A stretch of DNA of 64,000 bases. It comes from Codonopsis lanceolata. Lineage: Eukaryota > Streptophyta > Magnoliopsida > Asterales > Campanulaceae. Shown piece after piece: positions 1 through 10,841 of this stretch. Positions within the stretch are counted from its first letter, which is position 1; every line of letters begins with the position of its first letter. The stretch covers positions 164,403,824-164,467,823 of the forward strand of contig CM028377.1 of the NCBI GenBank assembly GCA_013146195.2. The letters are read 5' to 3'. Both the position numbers and the translations under genes were made by a program. The notes below the pieces were generated by a model, which had not been told where the DNA came from, searched no databases, and saw nothing but the letters and a program-made list of their open reading frames with translations.

Positions 1-116
1 AGCCAACGTTAGAATGCATATAGATTATCATGACACTTCAATGACCGACCGATTTTTTGCATCTTTGAATCGTGGGTCAAGACTCAAAAAATAAATGATG
101 GAAAAAAAAAAGAGGT

Positions 117-120
<4 letters not shown>

Positions 121-148
<28 letters not shown>
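121..148. repeat. TA microsatellite
   Basis: An uninterrupted alternating TA tract inside the non-coding leader of the Tat/Ogre-like remnant. It is flanked by A-rich runs. No coding or regulatory role is visible. Confidence 0.9.
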
Positions 149-153
<5 letters not shown>

Positions 154-639
154 GATATATAGACAAAAAAATAAATGCGCAAAAAAAAAAAATAATAAAT
201 ACGAAAAATAGGGCCGATCATATTCTCTCGATGCTCGACCTAGACCATTTCGAATGGTGGATCCTTGAAAGAGTATATGCCCTTCGCCTCGATCACCCGA
301 TCTTGAGGACTCAAAAGGCGTGTGGAATACGTTGGTCCTATACTCTAGAGAAAGAATCCATTGTTCCAGAAAATCCCGAGATGTCAAAATAAAGGTGTGC
401 TTATCCTGGTCAATTGTAGAAAAATTATAATAATAAATAAATAAATAATATTAATAAAGGCACGTTGTACTCCAAATCCGAAAGCCTTAACCAAATTCTA
501 ATACCTCCAAACCCATTTTCCTCATAAACCCGGCCCGAACTTGGAAAGGCGAGATAATATCGCCGGTTGATACGGAAATAAGTGCGTAAATCGATCGAGG
601 ACATCGCGATCGACGATAAGGGCGTAATCGCTCAAAGAG

Positions 640-2577
640 TACAGATCCGAAGATGGCAGATGAGCAGCTCGATATGGGTACGTATATAGAGGCTCCTGTG
701 GTACGCCCGACTCCCAAGAATGCAAAGAATGGCTAGACTAACTGATGCCCGAAATGATCGCTGCTAAGCCAAATAGCAAGTCTTATGCAAGGTCCAAGGC
801 CCAAGGTGAGGTAATCTCTTCCCCGTAATTCCCCAAGATGCATCAACCTCCCATGTGCCTCCAAACCCAATTTCGCAGCCTAACACTAACCCACCAAGTA
901 CTGCCGATACCCCAAATCCAAATCCTCCACCAAGTCCCTGCTACCCAAATATCAACCCTTACCCGTCCTATTCTCCTTATCCTTTCCCAAGCACCAATAT
1001 TCCCCAAAGCCCAAATGACCTCCCTTTTCCCATAACCAACCCACTCCAAAATAGCCCACATATAGACCCACAAAGTTATAACCCGCCAGGCCAAGTTACC
1101 ACTTATTTACCTTATAATGATCCCGGTCACCCAAATTTAAACCATCAATAATCCACCCCAAAATCCATCAACCCAAAATCCATATCCTACCCAAGTTCCA
1201 CCTTAACCCAAGTAATCTTTATCCAACCCAAAATCCACCAAAATCAGTATCCCCCAAAATCTTTATCCCCCTAAAATCCTAACCAGATACCGCAGCCAGA
1301 AATTAACGCAGCCTTCCTTAATCCCGCCAGTATATACCAAAAGCCAACTCCCCAAGCCACCAAAATGGAGGCTGACATGGAAAATATGAAGACCATGATG
1401 CTCAAACTTCTCAACAAAGGGGAATTTTCTACGCGAGCACTGACATTACAACCTTCAGCAGTATTGCTTTTAAAATTCAAAATGCTCGACATAGAAAAAT
1501 TTGATGGGACCTGGATGCCCTATATCCCACTTAAAATCTTATTCCACCGGCATGTAGTCAAGGGAAGCTAGCTTTGAGGCTATGGCTTCCAATTTCCACC
1601 TCATCTTAATTGGGTCGCCAAGCAATGGCTAATGTTGTCCGATAGTAGCACCATGAATACTTGGGACCGATAGAAGGGTTCCTTGAAAGATACAAGGACA
1701 ACACCAGCCCGAAAATAAAAGAGACCTTGAGTCGTGCACCCAAAGGGAAAAAGAAACTTGTAGAGTAGTCGTAGTCATGTGGAAAACAAAGTTGGCCCAC
1801 CTTGATGCACTGATCCGACGAGTCATGCATGTTCATCAAAAACCTCCACCCATTTACTCGAACATATGCGGTATCTCCCTATACCAATTTCAAAGAAATT
1901 TTAGAGATAGGAACCCGTATTGATGAAGATATACGACGGGCAATTACAAGTCGTCAATACGCTTCAGCCTCTTCCGTTACTCTAAAGGAAAGATAGCAGC
2001 CGCATCAAACACCAGCCAATATGGTAGGAAATGCATCGCCACTTTTCCTACCCAAAGTTATGGCACTGCTCCATGGTCTTATGGAGCGGACAGTGTGTCA
2101 ACACAACGGAGGGAATAATGGCTCGAACAGAAATTTTAGAAATCAGAACAAGGTGAACCGGTATTATGATGAACTGCAAACCCCCCAGTCTGTGATCCTG
2201 CAGGGGCTAATGGCACAAGGAGTGCTAAAGCCTTTGGAAAACTATAAGCCACCGAACCCCCGCCAGACTTGGAATCATGCCCAAGATCTTGTGAATACCA
2301 TCGCCGCTTTAGTGGTCACCTCACCGATAAATGTTATATGCTCAAAGATGCTATCCAGATCTTATAGATGATAAGGTTATTGAAAAGCCTCCTCCCTGCA
2401 CCAAATATAGTCAATAACCCTCTACCTCAAATCAACATGATTATAGTTAATGAAAATTTTTGTGTACCCGAGTTCGAAATAAATAAACACCCATTACCAT
2501 ATATCTTTGTTCCTTTCTTTCCATTCCCATCCATAAAAGAGCCTAGCTGCAATATGCTCTCTGACACTATCTGGTAG
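640..2577 (+). pseudogene. Broken gag of Tat/Ogre-like element
   Basis: Capsid/nucleocapsid region of the retroelement, readable only by changing frame several times. Around 850-1340 it is strongly proline/asparagine/serine-rich. Near 1365-1560 a capsid-start phrase is recognisable (KFKMLDIEKFDGT). The 2021-2371 stretch carries the C-terminal part (VLKPLENYKPPNPR), and the following CYMLKD and LIDDKVIEKPPPAPN phrases lie in different frames, so indels separate them. Near 2620-2660 a short HLTRFGRAYQP-like phrase marks the usual gag-protease transition, but no protease DSG motif is seen. It cannot encode a working Gag. Confidence 0.7.
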
Positions 2578-3083
2578 CCAAAGTACTTACAATATTGAAA
2601 AGCCACTTGGGTCGATGGGGATGTTAGCCACCTTACCCGATTTGGCCGAGCCTACCAACCAAACCTGGAAAGAGGTGATCACTCTAGCAAAGACCAAGCG
2701 ACAGCTTCCTGGGTATGATAGGCAGAGGCACTGATTATGAGAAGCTTCCTAGCTGAGTTTGAGTTTATTTCTGATAAGCCTCTACAGAACTGGTATACTA
2801 CGACCGGCCCGCTTTTGACGCCTCGCATTTGATGGACCGCTCTGATATACTATCCCTATTCATTTCCCTAGCTTTACTGGATTGGTCATCTACCGATCCG
2901 CTCCCTAAAGTTTAGGGTCTCAAACCCCAGGTCCTCAATAATGTAATAAACCCTGTATAGTTTGCTTTTAATGATAATCTAAATGTCTTTGCTTATTCCT
3001 TAGTTGCACCTACATTAAAAGACGCATTAAATAATAATAATAATGAGTCATTTAATGAAAAGGACCCAAAAGATAAAAATTAT

Positions 3084-3843
3084 TTGCTTGAGCTTGTAAA
3101 GTCAGTTGAGCACCAGGAACAACACCATTCATCAGCAGCAACTGAAGACTTATCCACTATCAATCTGGGGCTGAACAACGAAATAAAAGAAATCAAAATC
3201 GGCAGCTACCTGCAAAACTCTGAAAGGGTAGCACTCATTGATCTCTTCAAAGAGTTCGTAGATATCTTCGCCTGGTCCTATGAAGATATGTCAGGGATAG
3301 ATCTAGCCATAGTCAAAAACCGGATCCCCATATATCCGCCGATCAAAGTTGATTAAGCCGGAATGGTCACTACAAGTTAAAAGAGAAATCATGAAGCAAC
3401 TGCACGTCAATTTCATTCGGGTAGTAAAATACCCGATCTGGCTGTCCAATATAGTGACCATTCCCAAGCCCAACGGGAAGGTCCGGATCTGCGTAGACTT
3501 CCGCGACCTCAACAAGGCGTCGCCCAAAGATGACTTCCCTCTACCCAATATTGATATTGTGGTAGACGCCGTTGCTGCTCATGAAATCAGATCCTTCGTC
3601 GACGACATGCTGGGCTATAATCAAATCAAAATGGCAGCAGAAGACCAAGAAAAGACCTCATTCACCACCCCTTGGGGGACCTACTGCTATCATGTCATGC
3701 CATTTGGGTTGAAAAATGCCGGCGCTACTTATCAAAGGGCTGCCACCACTCTCTTCCACGACATGATCCATAAGAAAATGGAAATCTCCATGGATAAGAC
3801 CGTATATTGTCAAAGAGATCCGGTCAGGAGGTGCCGTACTCCT
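3084..3843 (+). pseudogene. Truncated reverse transcriptase, Tat/Ogre-like
   Basis: Two overlapping frames encode the start of a Ty3/gypsy RT. 3084-3356 gives the N-terminal extension (NLGLNNEIKEIKIG, FAWSYEDMSGID). 3361-3840 gives RT fingers and palm (IPKPNGKVRICVDFRDLN, DDFPLPNID, MPFGLKNAGATYQRA). A 1-nt frame change separates them near 3355. The catalytic YVDD position has become a serine-methionine-aspartate-lysine stretch (EISMDKT), and homology stops straight after, where the tandem-repeat region begins. RT thumb, RNase H and integrase are missing, so this is inactive and fused by deletion to the element's 3' region. Confidence 0.88.
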
Positions 3844-3920
3844 CACAAACCAGGAAAGAGAAAACCTTGTTCAGCACTTCAATCTCGACAAGCTCAAAAG
3901 GTATTATGCTTGAGCTATCT

Positions 3921-4203
3921 GAGCGCTAGGCCGAAACCCAAAGGGCGGCCTAGGCAAAAATTAGAGCAAAAAAAAAAAAAAAAAAGGAGAAATAAGGGCT
4001 CGCTAGGTCGAAACCCGAAAGGGCGCCTAAAAAATTAGAGCAAAATAAAAAAATAATAAAAAAAGGAGAAATAAGGGCTCGCTAGGCTGAAAACCTGAAA
4101 GGGCGGCCTAAGCAAAAATTAGAGCAAAATAAAATAAAATAAAAAGGAGAAATAAGGGCTCGCTAGGTTGAAAACCCGAAAGGGTAGCCTAGGCAAAAGT
4201 TAG
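3921..4203 (+). repeat. Four tandem copies of a ~79-bp module
   Basis: Four head-to-tail units start at about 3924, 4001, 4080 and 4161. Each has CGCTAGG, then a GAAACCCGAAAGGGCGGCCT-like block, then TTAGAGC followed by an A-rich spacer and GGAGAAATAAGGG. Spacing is 77, 79 and 81 bp, and the variation is mainly in the A-run length. They lie directly after the RT truncation, in the long non-coding 3' part of the Tat/Ogre-like element. Confidence 0.92.
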
Positions 4204-5557
4204 AGCCAAATAAAAATATATATATCAGGAGAAAAAGGGGAGGGAAGGCACTCTTTGAAAAAAAGGCACTCTTGAAACCTCGGCATCCTACCTCCGCCTT
4301 CAAGATGCAAGGGCTCGACCGACAAAAGAAAAAGAAAAACCACGACATAGGCTTACATTAAAACACTAAAATATAATATTACAGATCCTAAGGTGCAACT
4401 TAGGAATAATTGCTAAAGAAATTTAGGTTATGCATTATGTGCCTGTACATATCTATTATTGCCTCTATCCCCTTTGTTCCCCAAACTCCCTCTTTTGCAG
4501 CCTTAAGCCCCAAGGTGGTCCATCAAGACTGCGGCCGTCACCCGGCCCATATATTTCTTCTGAGGCATAAAGGGCTCGGCCTCATCGAATGAGAAGCACC
4601 GTAAGTGTCCTTGTCCTATTCATTATCCGCACCTGCCGTTTCCCGAAATAGCGACGACTTGGGTTCCGACCATTCACCTGCCTGCCTGCTCTAATTGCGA
4701 AGAAAAAAGTGGGCTATGAGAATAGCCTTATGCCAAGTATAGCCCCGCAACAATTATATGGCCAAGAACAGAGGAGGCGGCCCTTTTCCTCCCGCATATC
4801 ATCGAAAAGCCCGCCGAAGCCCGAAGGTATATTCCTTTAAAATATGTTTCGAAATACAACGTGCTATTACCCATTAGACATCGGTATAGCTTTACTTTGT
4901 GCGTGCATTTTGAGTCTGCATTTTTAATTTATTGCATCATATAAAATTGTATTGCATTGCTTAATAAATATTTGTATATATATCATTTAAGAAAGAGAAA
5001 AGAAAGAAAAAAATAAACAGATAATAAGCATGCAAATAAAGAGAAATGGCGAGCATGCAAAATAGAGAAGGAAAAGGAAAAAAAGAAGAAAAATCTGGGA
5101 GAGGGAAAATGCATGTACAAGAAAAGAAAAGGAAAATTTATAAGTGCATGCAACAAAAGAAAATGCAAATGAAGAAGAAATTTTCTACCGAAGCTAGAAA
5201 ATGGAGCGAAAAGAAAACAACAAAGAAAGAAAAGATGATTTCAAATTGAACCAAAAGATGCGGCAAGAAGGAAAGGAAATTTCTAACCAAGGTTAGAAAG
5301 AGCAAGAAAGCAAAATGCGCAAAGATCAAGAAAGATTTTCCAGCTAAAGCCGAAAATATAGCGAAACAGGGGAAAGGATTTTCCAGCAAAGGCTGGAATT
5401 GTGACAAAAGAAGAATCCCCAGCAAAGTGCACCAAGAGCAGCAAAGAACAGCGTAAAGCAGCAAGAAGCAGCAAAGCAACAGCAACAGCAATTTTCCGCA
5501 TGGGCACGACAAGGGTAACAAAAGGAAGGTATTTTCCTTTTTCTGTGTATTTGTATG
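4204..5557. other. Non-coding, purine-rich 3' region of the retroelement
   Basis: No credible gene. About 4980-5420 is strongly A/G-rich on the plus strand, which creates long but low-complexity open frames on the minus strand. About 5440-5500 contains a CAGCAA-type imperfect repeat. I treat it as the untranslated 3' region of the Tat/Ogre-like element. Confidence 0.6.
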
Positions 5558-5761
5558 ATGTTTGGAAGACTTTCCTAACGGGGCAGACAACCCCGGGGCA
5601 AGGGAAAGACTTTGTCCTCCAGCAAAGGCTGAGTTCCTGAGGAGACATTGAATTCCAGACATCAATCGCTGTGTTGGAAAACTTTCTTTTAAGGGGCATG
5701 CAACCCCGGATCAGAGGGAAAGGTCTTGTCCTCTGACGAAGGCAGCGTTCCTGAGGAGACA
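5558..5761 (+). repeat. Two tandem copies of a ~90-bp module, 114-bp spacing
   Basis: Two diverged direct copies (about 5558-5647 and 5672-5761) share GGAA(A/G)ACTTTC, a GGGGCA-CAACCCCGG block, AGGGAAAG, CTTGTCCTC and end with GTTCCTGAGGAGACA. The unit belongs to the non-coding 3' part of the Tat/Ogre-like element and differs from the upstream 79-bp module and the downstream GATACGTAGGC module. Confidence 0.88.
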
Positions 5762-5784
5762 ATTCATGTCGCACAGCCGCAGAC

Positions 5785-6123
5785 GAACTACGATTGATCT
5801 GATTCCTTGGCTAAGGATACGTAGGCAGTCTATCTCGGTAGACGCGACCATCACAGAACATTATAATTACCTTTGCAACACTCATTTGATAAAGCTTTGC
5901 AGCACTTGCTCATTTAGCATTGCCGCACTTGCACCGCAGCATTTCATCCCCAGCAGGACGAACTACGTCTCGTTCTGATTCCTTGTATAAGGATACGTAG
6001 GCAACCTACTTCGGTAGGCACGACCGTTGCACGAGTGATAGTTTAGGTTTTGGCCTGAACTACGTCTGGTCTGATTTCCTTTATTAAGGGATACGTAGGC
6101 AGCCTACATTAGTAGGTCCGACC
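5785..6123 (+). repeat. Three copies of the GAACTACG...GATACGTAGGCA module
   Basis: Three diverged direct repeats (about 5785-5850, 5960-6025 and 6057-6123) share GAACTACG, CTGATT(T)CCTT, GGATACGTAGGCA, a short imperfect stem (CTA-TCGGTAG type) and end CGACC. From general knowledge of plant repeats, modules of this kind lie just upstream of the 3' LTR in Tat/Ogre-type elements. Here they sit about 240 bp before the LTR start, as expected. Confidence 0.85.
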
Positions 6124-6364
6124 ATTAGAGCATTTAATTTGCATATCTGCTTAAAAACTACGATAACCTGCTATAACCGACTAAATATGTCTAGGATATG
6201 TGAGGTTTTGGTTTGCGTTATAAACTATTGCATTATAACTACTACCTGTTGCATCTCTTCCCCATTTTATAATTAAACGAAATTGGAGAGTCTATTGCTT
6301 ATCAATGATGTTCGTATACTCAGTAAGCTGCGGGTTACCCGTAGACTCCATCGTTGAGGGGTTC

Positions 6365-7442
6365 TGTAGACACCCCAATTTCATACCCCTGGTATGTAAC
6401 TCTGGCATTTGATATCAAGAACTGTTTAAACTTAACAAAATGTCAAGTTACAGGGTTGAAAATGTAAAAGGAATAGTAGGATGCATGAATAGTAGACTAC
6501 AGGGGGGAAAATGTCAAAAATTGGAGAAGTTTCAGCAGTTGGCGTCGCGCCCAAATACCCTTTTGGCCGCGCCAAGCTCCCAAACAGGTGCCTGGCTACG
6601 CTTTGGGACATTTTTTCGACAAAAGCTTGAAGCCCGAAGAAACTCTGCGTATTTTTAACGCAGTGAGCGAGAGTGATCCCCCCTCTCTTATAAAGCCTCG
6701 AAACCTTGCCAAAACTCCGCCAAATCAAAAACCCACCGGTTAAAAGTGATCTCTAACCCTTTAGTTAGGTATCTACCTTATTTCTTCGGCCCAAAAACCA
6801 TAAAGTAAGCTGTTACTCTGCCCGAGTAAATAGGCTGAAATCACCAAAAATAAGCCGTTATTCCGCCAAACCAAAAAAGCCAAAACCACCAAACCAAACC
6901 TAAGTGAGCGAGCCAAAACCACCAAAAACAAGCCGTCACTCTTGAGCGAGCCAAAACCCCAAATCAACGCAGCAGCAGAAGAATAAAGTCTCCTCTCCGA
7001 GAAGGACAGAGCGAGCACACTCCGCTCTAAAAGGAAATAGCCTTTAAGGGCGTTATTTTTGTAAAATTTGTTCTTTAAATCCGGCCCAATGTAGAAAATA
7101 TAAGACGTTGTACTGCCCGGATTTAGTTAGAAAATACTATGTAAAAGAGCCATTATTATGACCAAATATTTTTAAATATATCTGTAATTATTGTAAAGAG
7201 ACGGTTGCAAGTCCGTAAATTATGTAGCCGCGGATGTATTTGCTTTTTATTTCCTGTCTTTAAACAATTTGTTTATTTGCTAAATAAATATAACAAAAAT
7301 CATACTTTTGCCAAAAACCGCTTTTGAGACCGAAAGGACGAGTTATGTGCCTAGCACCTTCCCAACTCATAACTTAGCCTCCGAACCCGTTTTATAATCT
7401 CTGTTTATTTTGTTTTGCTTTATTTTTGCCTTAAAATAAAGA
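6365..7442 (+). mobile_element. LTR of Tat/Ogre-like element
   Basis: The left edge is TGTAGACACC, preceded by a short purine stretch with GAGGGG that could be the polypurine tract. The right edge is set by the PBS-like TAGCGACTCT that follows at 7443. Length is about 1.08 kb. No second copy exists in the window, so identity dating is impossible. The 3' terminal CA is not clean, so the right boundary may be off by a few bases. Confidence 0.65.
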
Positions 7443-7462
7443 TAGCGACTCTATAAAACATT
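7443..7462 (+). promoter_or_regulatory. Primer-binding-site-like sequence after LTR
   Basis: TAGCGACTCT lies immediately after the LTR and is one base from TGGCGACTCT, the PBS type (tRNA-Arg-like) used by Tat/Ogre elements. Its presence downstream of what should be the 3' LTR suggests this LTR also served as the 5' LTR of another copy. That interpretation is an inference. Confidence 0.45.
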
Positions 7463-7925
7463 TTGGATCCAGTGGGGCCTCGCAATACTCTTTTCTTGCA
7501 CTTTTCTGTTTTCCCCTAATAAAGGGAGAATGAGAATGAAAGGGTGATGTATTCTCATATCCTGGTATCCCCTAAACAAGGGATAACTTGATGCGGAAAA
7601 CCCAAAGCTCCCATAGTGATCCGAAATAGGTCAAAACGCTATTTTTATAAAAATCCATAGTGGGGGCAGCGCAACATCCTTTTTTGCACTTTTCCGTTTT
7701 CCCCTGAAAAAGGGAAAATAGGAATGAAAGGGTGATGCATTCCCATATCCTGGTATCCCCTAAACAAGGGATAACTTGATGCAGGAAACCCAAAGTTCCC
7801 ATATTGGATAAAAAAATCCACTAAAGTCAACCGAGACACATTCCAATGCGCTATTTTAGACAACACTCCTCTCGAACTTTTAATTTCGTCTTCCCCTATA
7901 CAAGGGAGGATGGAATGAGAGCAGT
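7460..7925 (+). repeat. Three tandem copies of a ~189-bp unit
   Basis: Direct repeats with anchors at 7483, 7673 and 7861. Each unit has CAACA-TCCTTTT, GCACTTTTC-GTTTTCCCCT, an AAGGGA box, GGAATGA-A-GGTGATG and, in the first two, CCTGGTATCCCCTAAACAAG. Copies 1 and 2 are close; copy 3 is partial and diverged. The array begins right after the PBS-like site, so it occupies the leader position of a Tat/Ogre-like element. Confidence 0.9.
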
Positions 7926-8978
7926 GGTGTCCCGCATCTGCACGTACGCGTACCCCTATCCAAGAGCGCGCGAGGCGCGGGCGCAGTCCGGGCGACCCAC
8001 AACGTCATTGTTCATCTGCTTCTCCCATCACAACCCCTTTCAAGATTTTAGTTAAAAAACCAATTTACAGATTTTCCCTATAAAACCCAGTTAGATATTT
8101 GACCTCAAATTTTCGAATTCAAGGATGGTAATATTTGAAACTAAATTTCGTATTTCGTCCATGCTTTCTTCTTCGATTTTCGAGCACTCCACACAAACAC
8201 ACATATATGCACTGCCCTTCTCTCTCTATTCAATGAAATTGCACAGGAAGTTTAATCTATCATCAAAACAAAAATCAAAACAAGGTACTACGATTCAGAA
8301 GGAACCTTGCTTACCTCGACTCAGTCTTGCAGCACAACCGAAAGCTTGTCTTCCTCTGTTGCCGTCTCTCTCTCGCTCGTCTTCTCGGTAAAACCTTCTT
8401 TCAAGATTTCCCAGTTCTCTCACTCTATCTGTGCCTAGTTTTCAAAAGTGATTTTCTTAATCTCTCGCCTTTTTATTTCAAGGAGAGGTTAACCGTTCCT
8501 TTGTCGAATCGTCTTTGCCTCCACCGATTCCTATCTCGGCGTTACTCTTTCCCGGCTTAAGTCTGTGTCTTTCCACATTTTTATTTTATTTTTTTTCTTT
8601 TTCTTTCACTCTAAGTATCACAACTACTAATCTTAGTTATTTCTAATGACCATGATCAAAATGAAAGAGTCCACTTGTTCAAGCCCAACAAAATGGATAA
8701 ATCCCACTTGTAATTTATCATACAATCAAAATAGGCTCAAATGTATTAAAGTTAGCCCAAACAAAAATGAAGTACTAACGGACCAATTTTGGGGATTTTC
8801 TACCCAAACAAAATAGGTCCAAAATGTATTAAGGTCAACCCAAAATAATTTACAAAATAATTAATATAATTAATATTTTTATTCAAAAGTTTGGGTATAT
8901 TACACTTTTACCCCTTTTAAAAAAAGTTTAGTCCTCTAAACTTTACGCCAAAGTAGCCAAGGTTTTGGAATACAAATT
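7926..8978 (-). mobile_element. Probable 3' UTR/LTR of the Tekay-like chromovirus
   Basis: Read on the minus strand, the chromodomain stop codon (8979-8981) is followed by a short spacer, a purine stretch AAAAGGGGTAAAAG and then TGTAATATACCC at 8904. That is a plausible polypurine tract plus LTR start of Tekay/Del type. The rest contains C/T-rich sequence (8160-8410) and no gene. The distal LTR end cannot be fixed because no second LTR is available, and the part left of about 8100 may belong to the previous element. Confidence 0.45.
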
Positions 8979-10841
8979 TTATTCAAAAATTTCAGGGAAC
9001 TTGTCTCGCATATCTTCTTCCAGCTCCCACGTGGCTTCTTTCTCGGTATGATTACTCCACTGGATCTTAACATATGGAATAGTTCGTTTCCTCAATAGGT
9101 CAACGATTTCGGCGGCTTTCGTCATAACGATTGGCTTCGTCATAAGTCAGATCTTCTCGAAATTTTAACGGTTCGTACCCAATCACATGGTTCGGATCTG
9201 AGACATACTTCCTTAGCATAGATACATGAAATACGTTGTGCATTCCAGATAGTGTAGGCGGCAAGGCTAGTCTGTAAGTGACCTCACCAACCCGCTCGAG
9301 TATTTCAAATGGTCCCACAAATCTTAGACTAAGCTTTCCCTGAATACCAAATCTCATTACCCCTCTTGTGGGTGAGATTTTAAGGAATACACGGTCTCCT
9401 GTTTCAAATTCGAGTTCGCATCGACAATTATCTGCATAAGACTTCTGTCGGCTCTGAGCTATAAGGAGTCGTTTTCGAATCAACTGCACTTTCTCCGAAG
9501 TAACTTGCACCAACTCCGGTCCTATTAGTTTCCTTTCGCCCACCTCATCCCAATAGATAGGCGATCTGCACTTTCGTCCATACAGGGCTTCATAGGCTGC
9601 CATACCAATATTTGCATGGAAACTGTTATTGTAGGTAAACTCCACCAAAGGCAAGTGATCGTCCCAATTACCTTGCAAGTCCAACACACATGCGGGAAGC
9701 ATATCTTCCAAAGTTTGTATTGTCCGCTTGATCGTGCATGCGTGGGTGGAAAGTTGTACTCATACTCAAATTTGTACCCAATGCTTTCTGTAGGCTACCC
9801 CAAAACTTCTAGGTGAATCTAGCATCACGATCTGAAACTATCGAGACCGGTACTCCATGTAGCCGAACAATCTCATCGATGTACAACTTTGCCAACCTTT
9901 CCATCGAGTCAGTAATTTTAAACGCCAGGAAATGTGCGGACTTGATCAATCTATCCACAATGACCCAAATTGAATTATACCCCTTTAACGTTCTGGGTAA
10001 CCCTACCACGAAGTCCATAGTGATATGCTCCCACTTCCACTCAGGTATCGGCAAGGACTGCAACAATCCACCGAGTTTCTGATGCTTTGTCTTCACTTGT
10101 TGGCATACAAGACACTTACTCACAAACTCGGCTATATCCCTTTTCATATTCTCCCACCAAAAGGTGTCATGCATATCCCGATACATCTTTGTACTACTCG
10201 GGTATATGGCAAACCTCGAGCTGTGCACATCTTCTAAAATCTGCCTTTTCAATTATGGGTCTAATGGAACACAAATTCTTGACCCAAAACGAAGGACGTC
10301 GTCATTATCCTGCCGAAAATCTTTTCGATCCCCATCTTCCAGCCCCAAGGAAATCTTTACTAACTCTGGATCCACTGCCTGTGCTGCTTTAATCTTTTCT
10401 AACAAGGATGGCTATACACTTAAGTGTGCCAAAAAGCCATCACCACTGCTAACCCTAACTTCAATTCTCATAGAGTCAAGATCGCCCAATATCCTCTTTT
10501 CCTTAGTTATCAAAGACGCCAAACTTCCCCTATTCTTACTACTCAAGGCGTCAGCCACTACATTGGCCTTTCCAGGGTAATACAATATCATGCAATCATA
10601 ATCTTTCAACAGCTCCAACCATCTCCGTTGCTGCATGTTCAACTCCTTCTGAGTGAATATGTACTTCAAACTCTTATGATCCGTGTAAATTTCGCATGTC
10701 TCGCCATACAAATAGTGCCTCCAGGATTTTAATGTAAAGACCACTACTACCAGTTCTAAGTCGTGTGTTGGGTAGTTCCATTCATAGTTTTTCAACTGTC
10801 GGGAAGCGTAAGCAATTACTTTCCCATTCTGTATTAGCACA
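8979..10841 (-). pseudogene. Pol 3' half of Tekay-type chromovirus (RNase H, integrase, chromodomain)
   Basis: Minus-strand Ty3/gypsy pol fragment. 10840-10412 is RNase H (ASRQLKNYEWNYPTHDLEL, TDHKSLKYIF, DALSSK). 10252-9809 carries the integrase HHCC finger (H..H, CLVCQQVK) and the first two acidic positions (MDFVVGLP, SDRDARFT). 9711-9136 is the integrase C-terminal region (GDRVFLKISPTRGVMRFG, GPFEILERVGEVTYRLALPP, HNVFHVSMLRKY). In another frame, 9115-8982 encodes a chromodomain-like end (YVKIQWSNH, ATWELEEDM). Breaks: an in-frame TAG after DARFT, frame changes near 9720-9735 and 9135, and an apparent short deletion removing the third catalytic Glu. Everything upstream of RNase H is cut off by the Athila LTR. 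Confidence 0.9.

Larger units (their letters stand above)
1..7442 (+). mobile_element. Ty3/gypsy Tat/Ogre-like retrotransposon remnant
   Basis: A decayed LTR retrotransposon on the plus strand. In order it shows a non-coding leader with A/T runs, a broken gag with a proline-rich stretch, a segment that reads like the N-terminal pol extension of Tat/Ogre elements, an RT fragment, three kinds of tandem-repeat module typical of the long 3' region of this lineage, and an LTR beginning TGTAGACACC. RNase H and integrase are absent, so a large internal deletion is inferred. The 5' LTR is not in the window. Lineage assignment is from recognised protein phrases (FAWSYEDM, NLG, IPKPNGKVRICVDFRDLNKASPKDDFPLP) and the repeat style; no database search was possible. 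Confidence 0.8.

Noticed and set aside
28..387. 119-residue minus-strand frame at the window start
   Set aside because: Its middle is a TA microsatellite translated as repeating Ile-Tyr. No domain; leader of the Tat/Ogre-like element.
5138..5774. Two overlapping minus-strand open frames of 163-175 residues
   Set aside because: They arise from a purine-rich tract and translate to low-complexity Leu/Phe/Ser sequence with no domain. They lie in the retroelement's non-coding 3' region.
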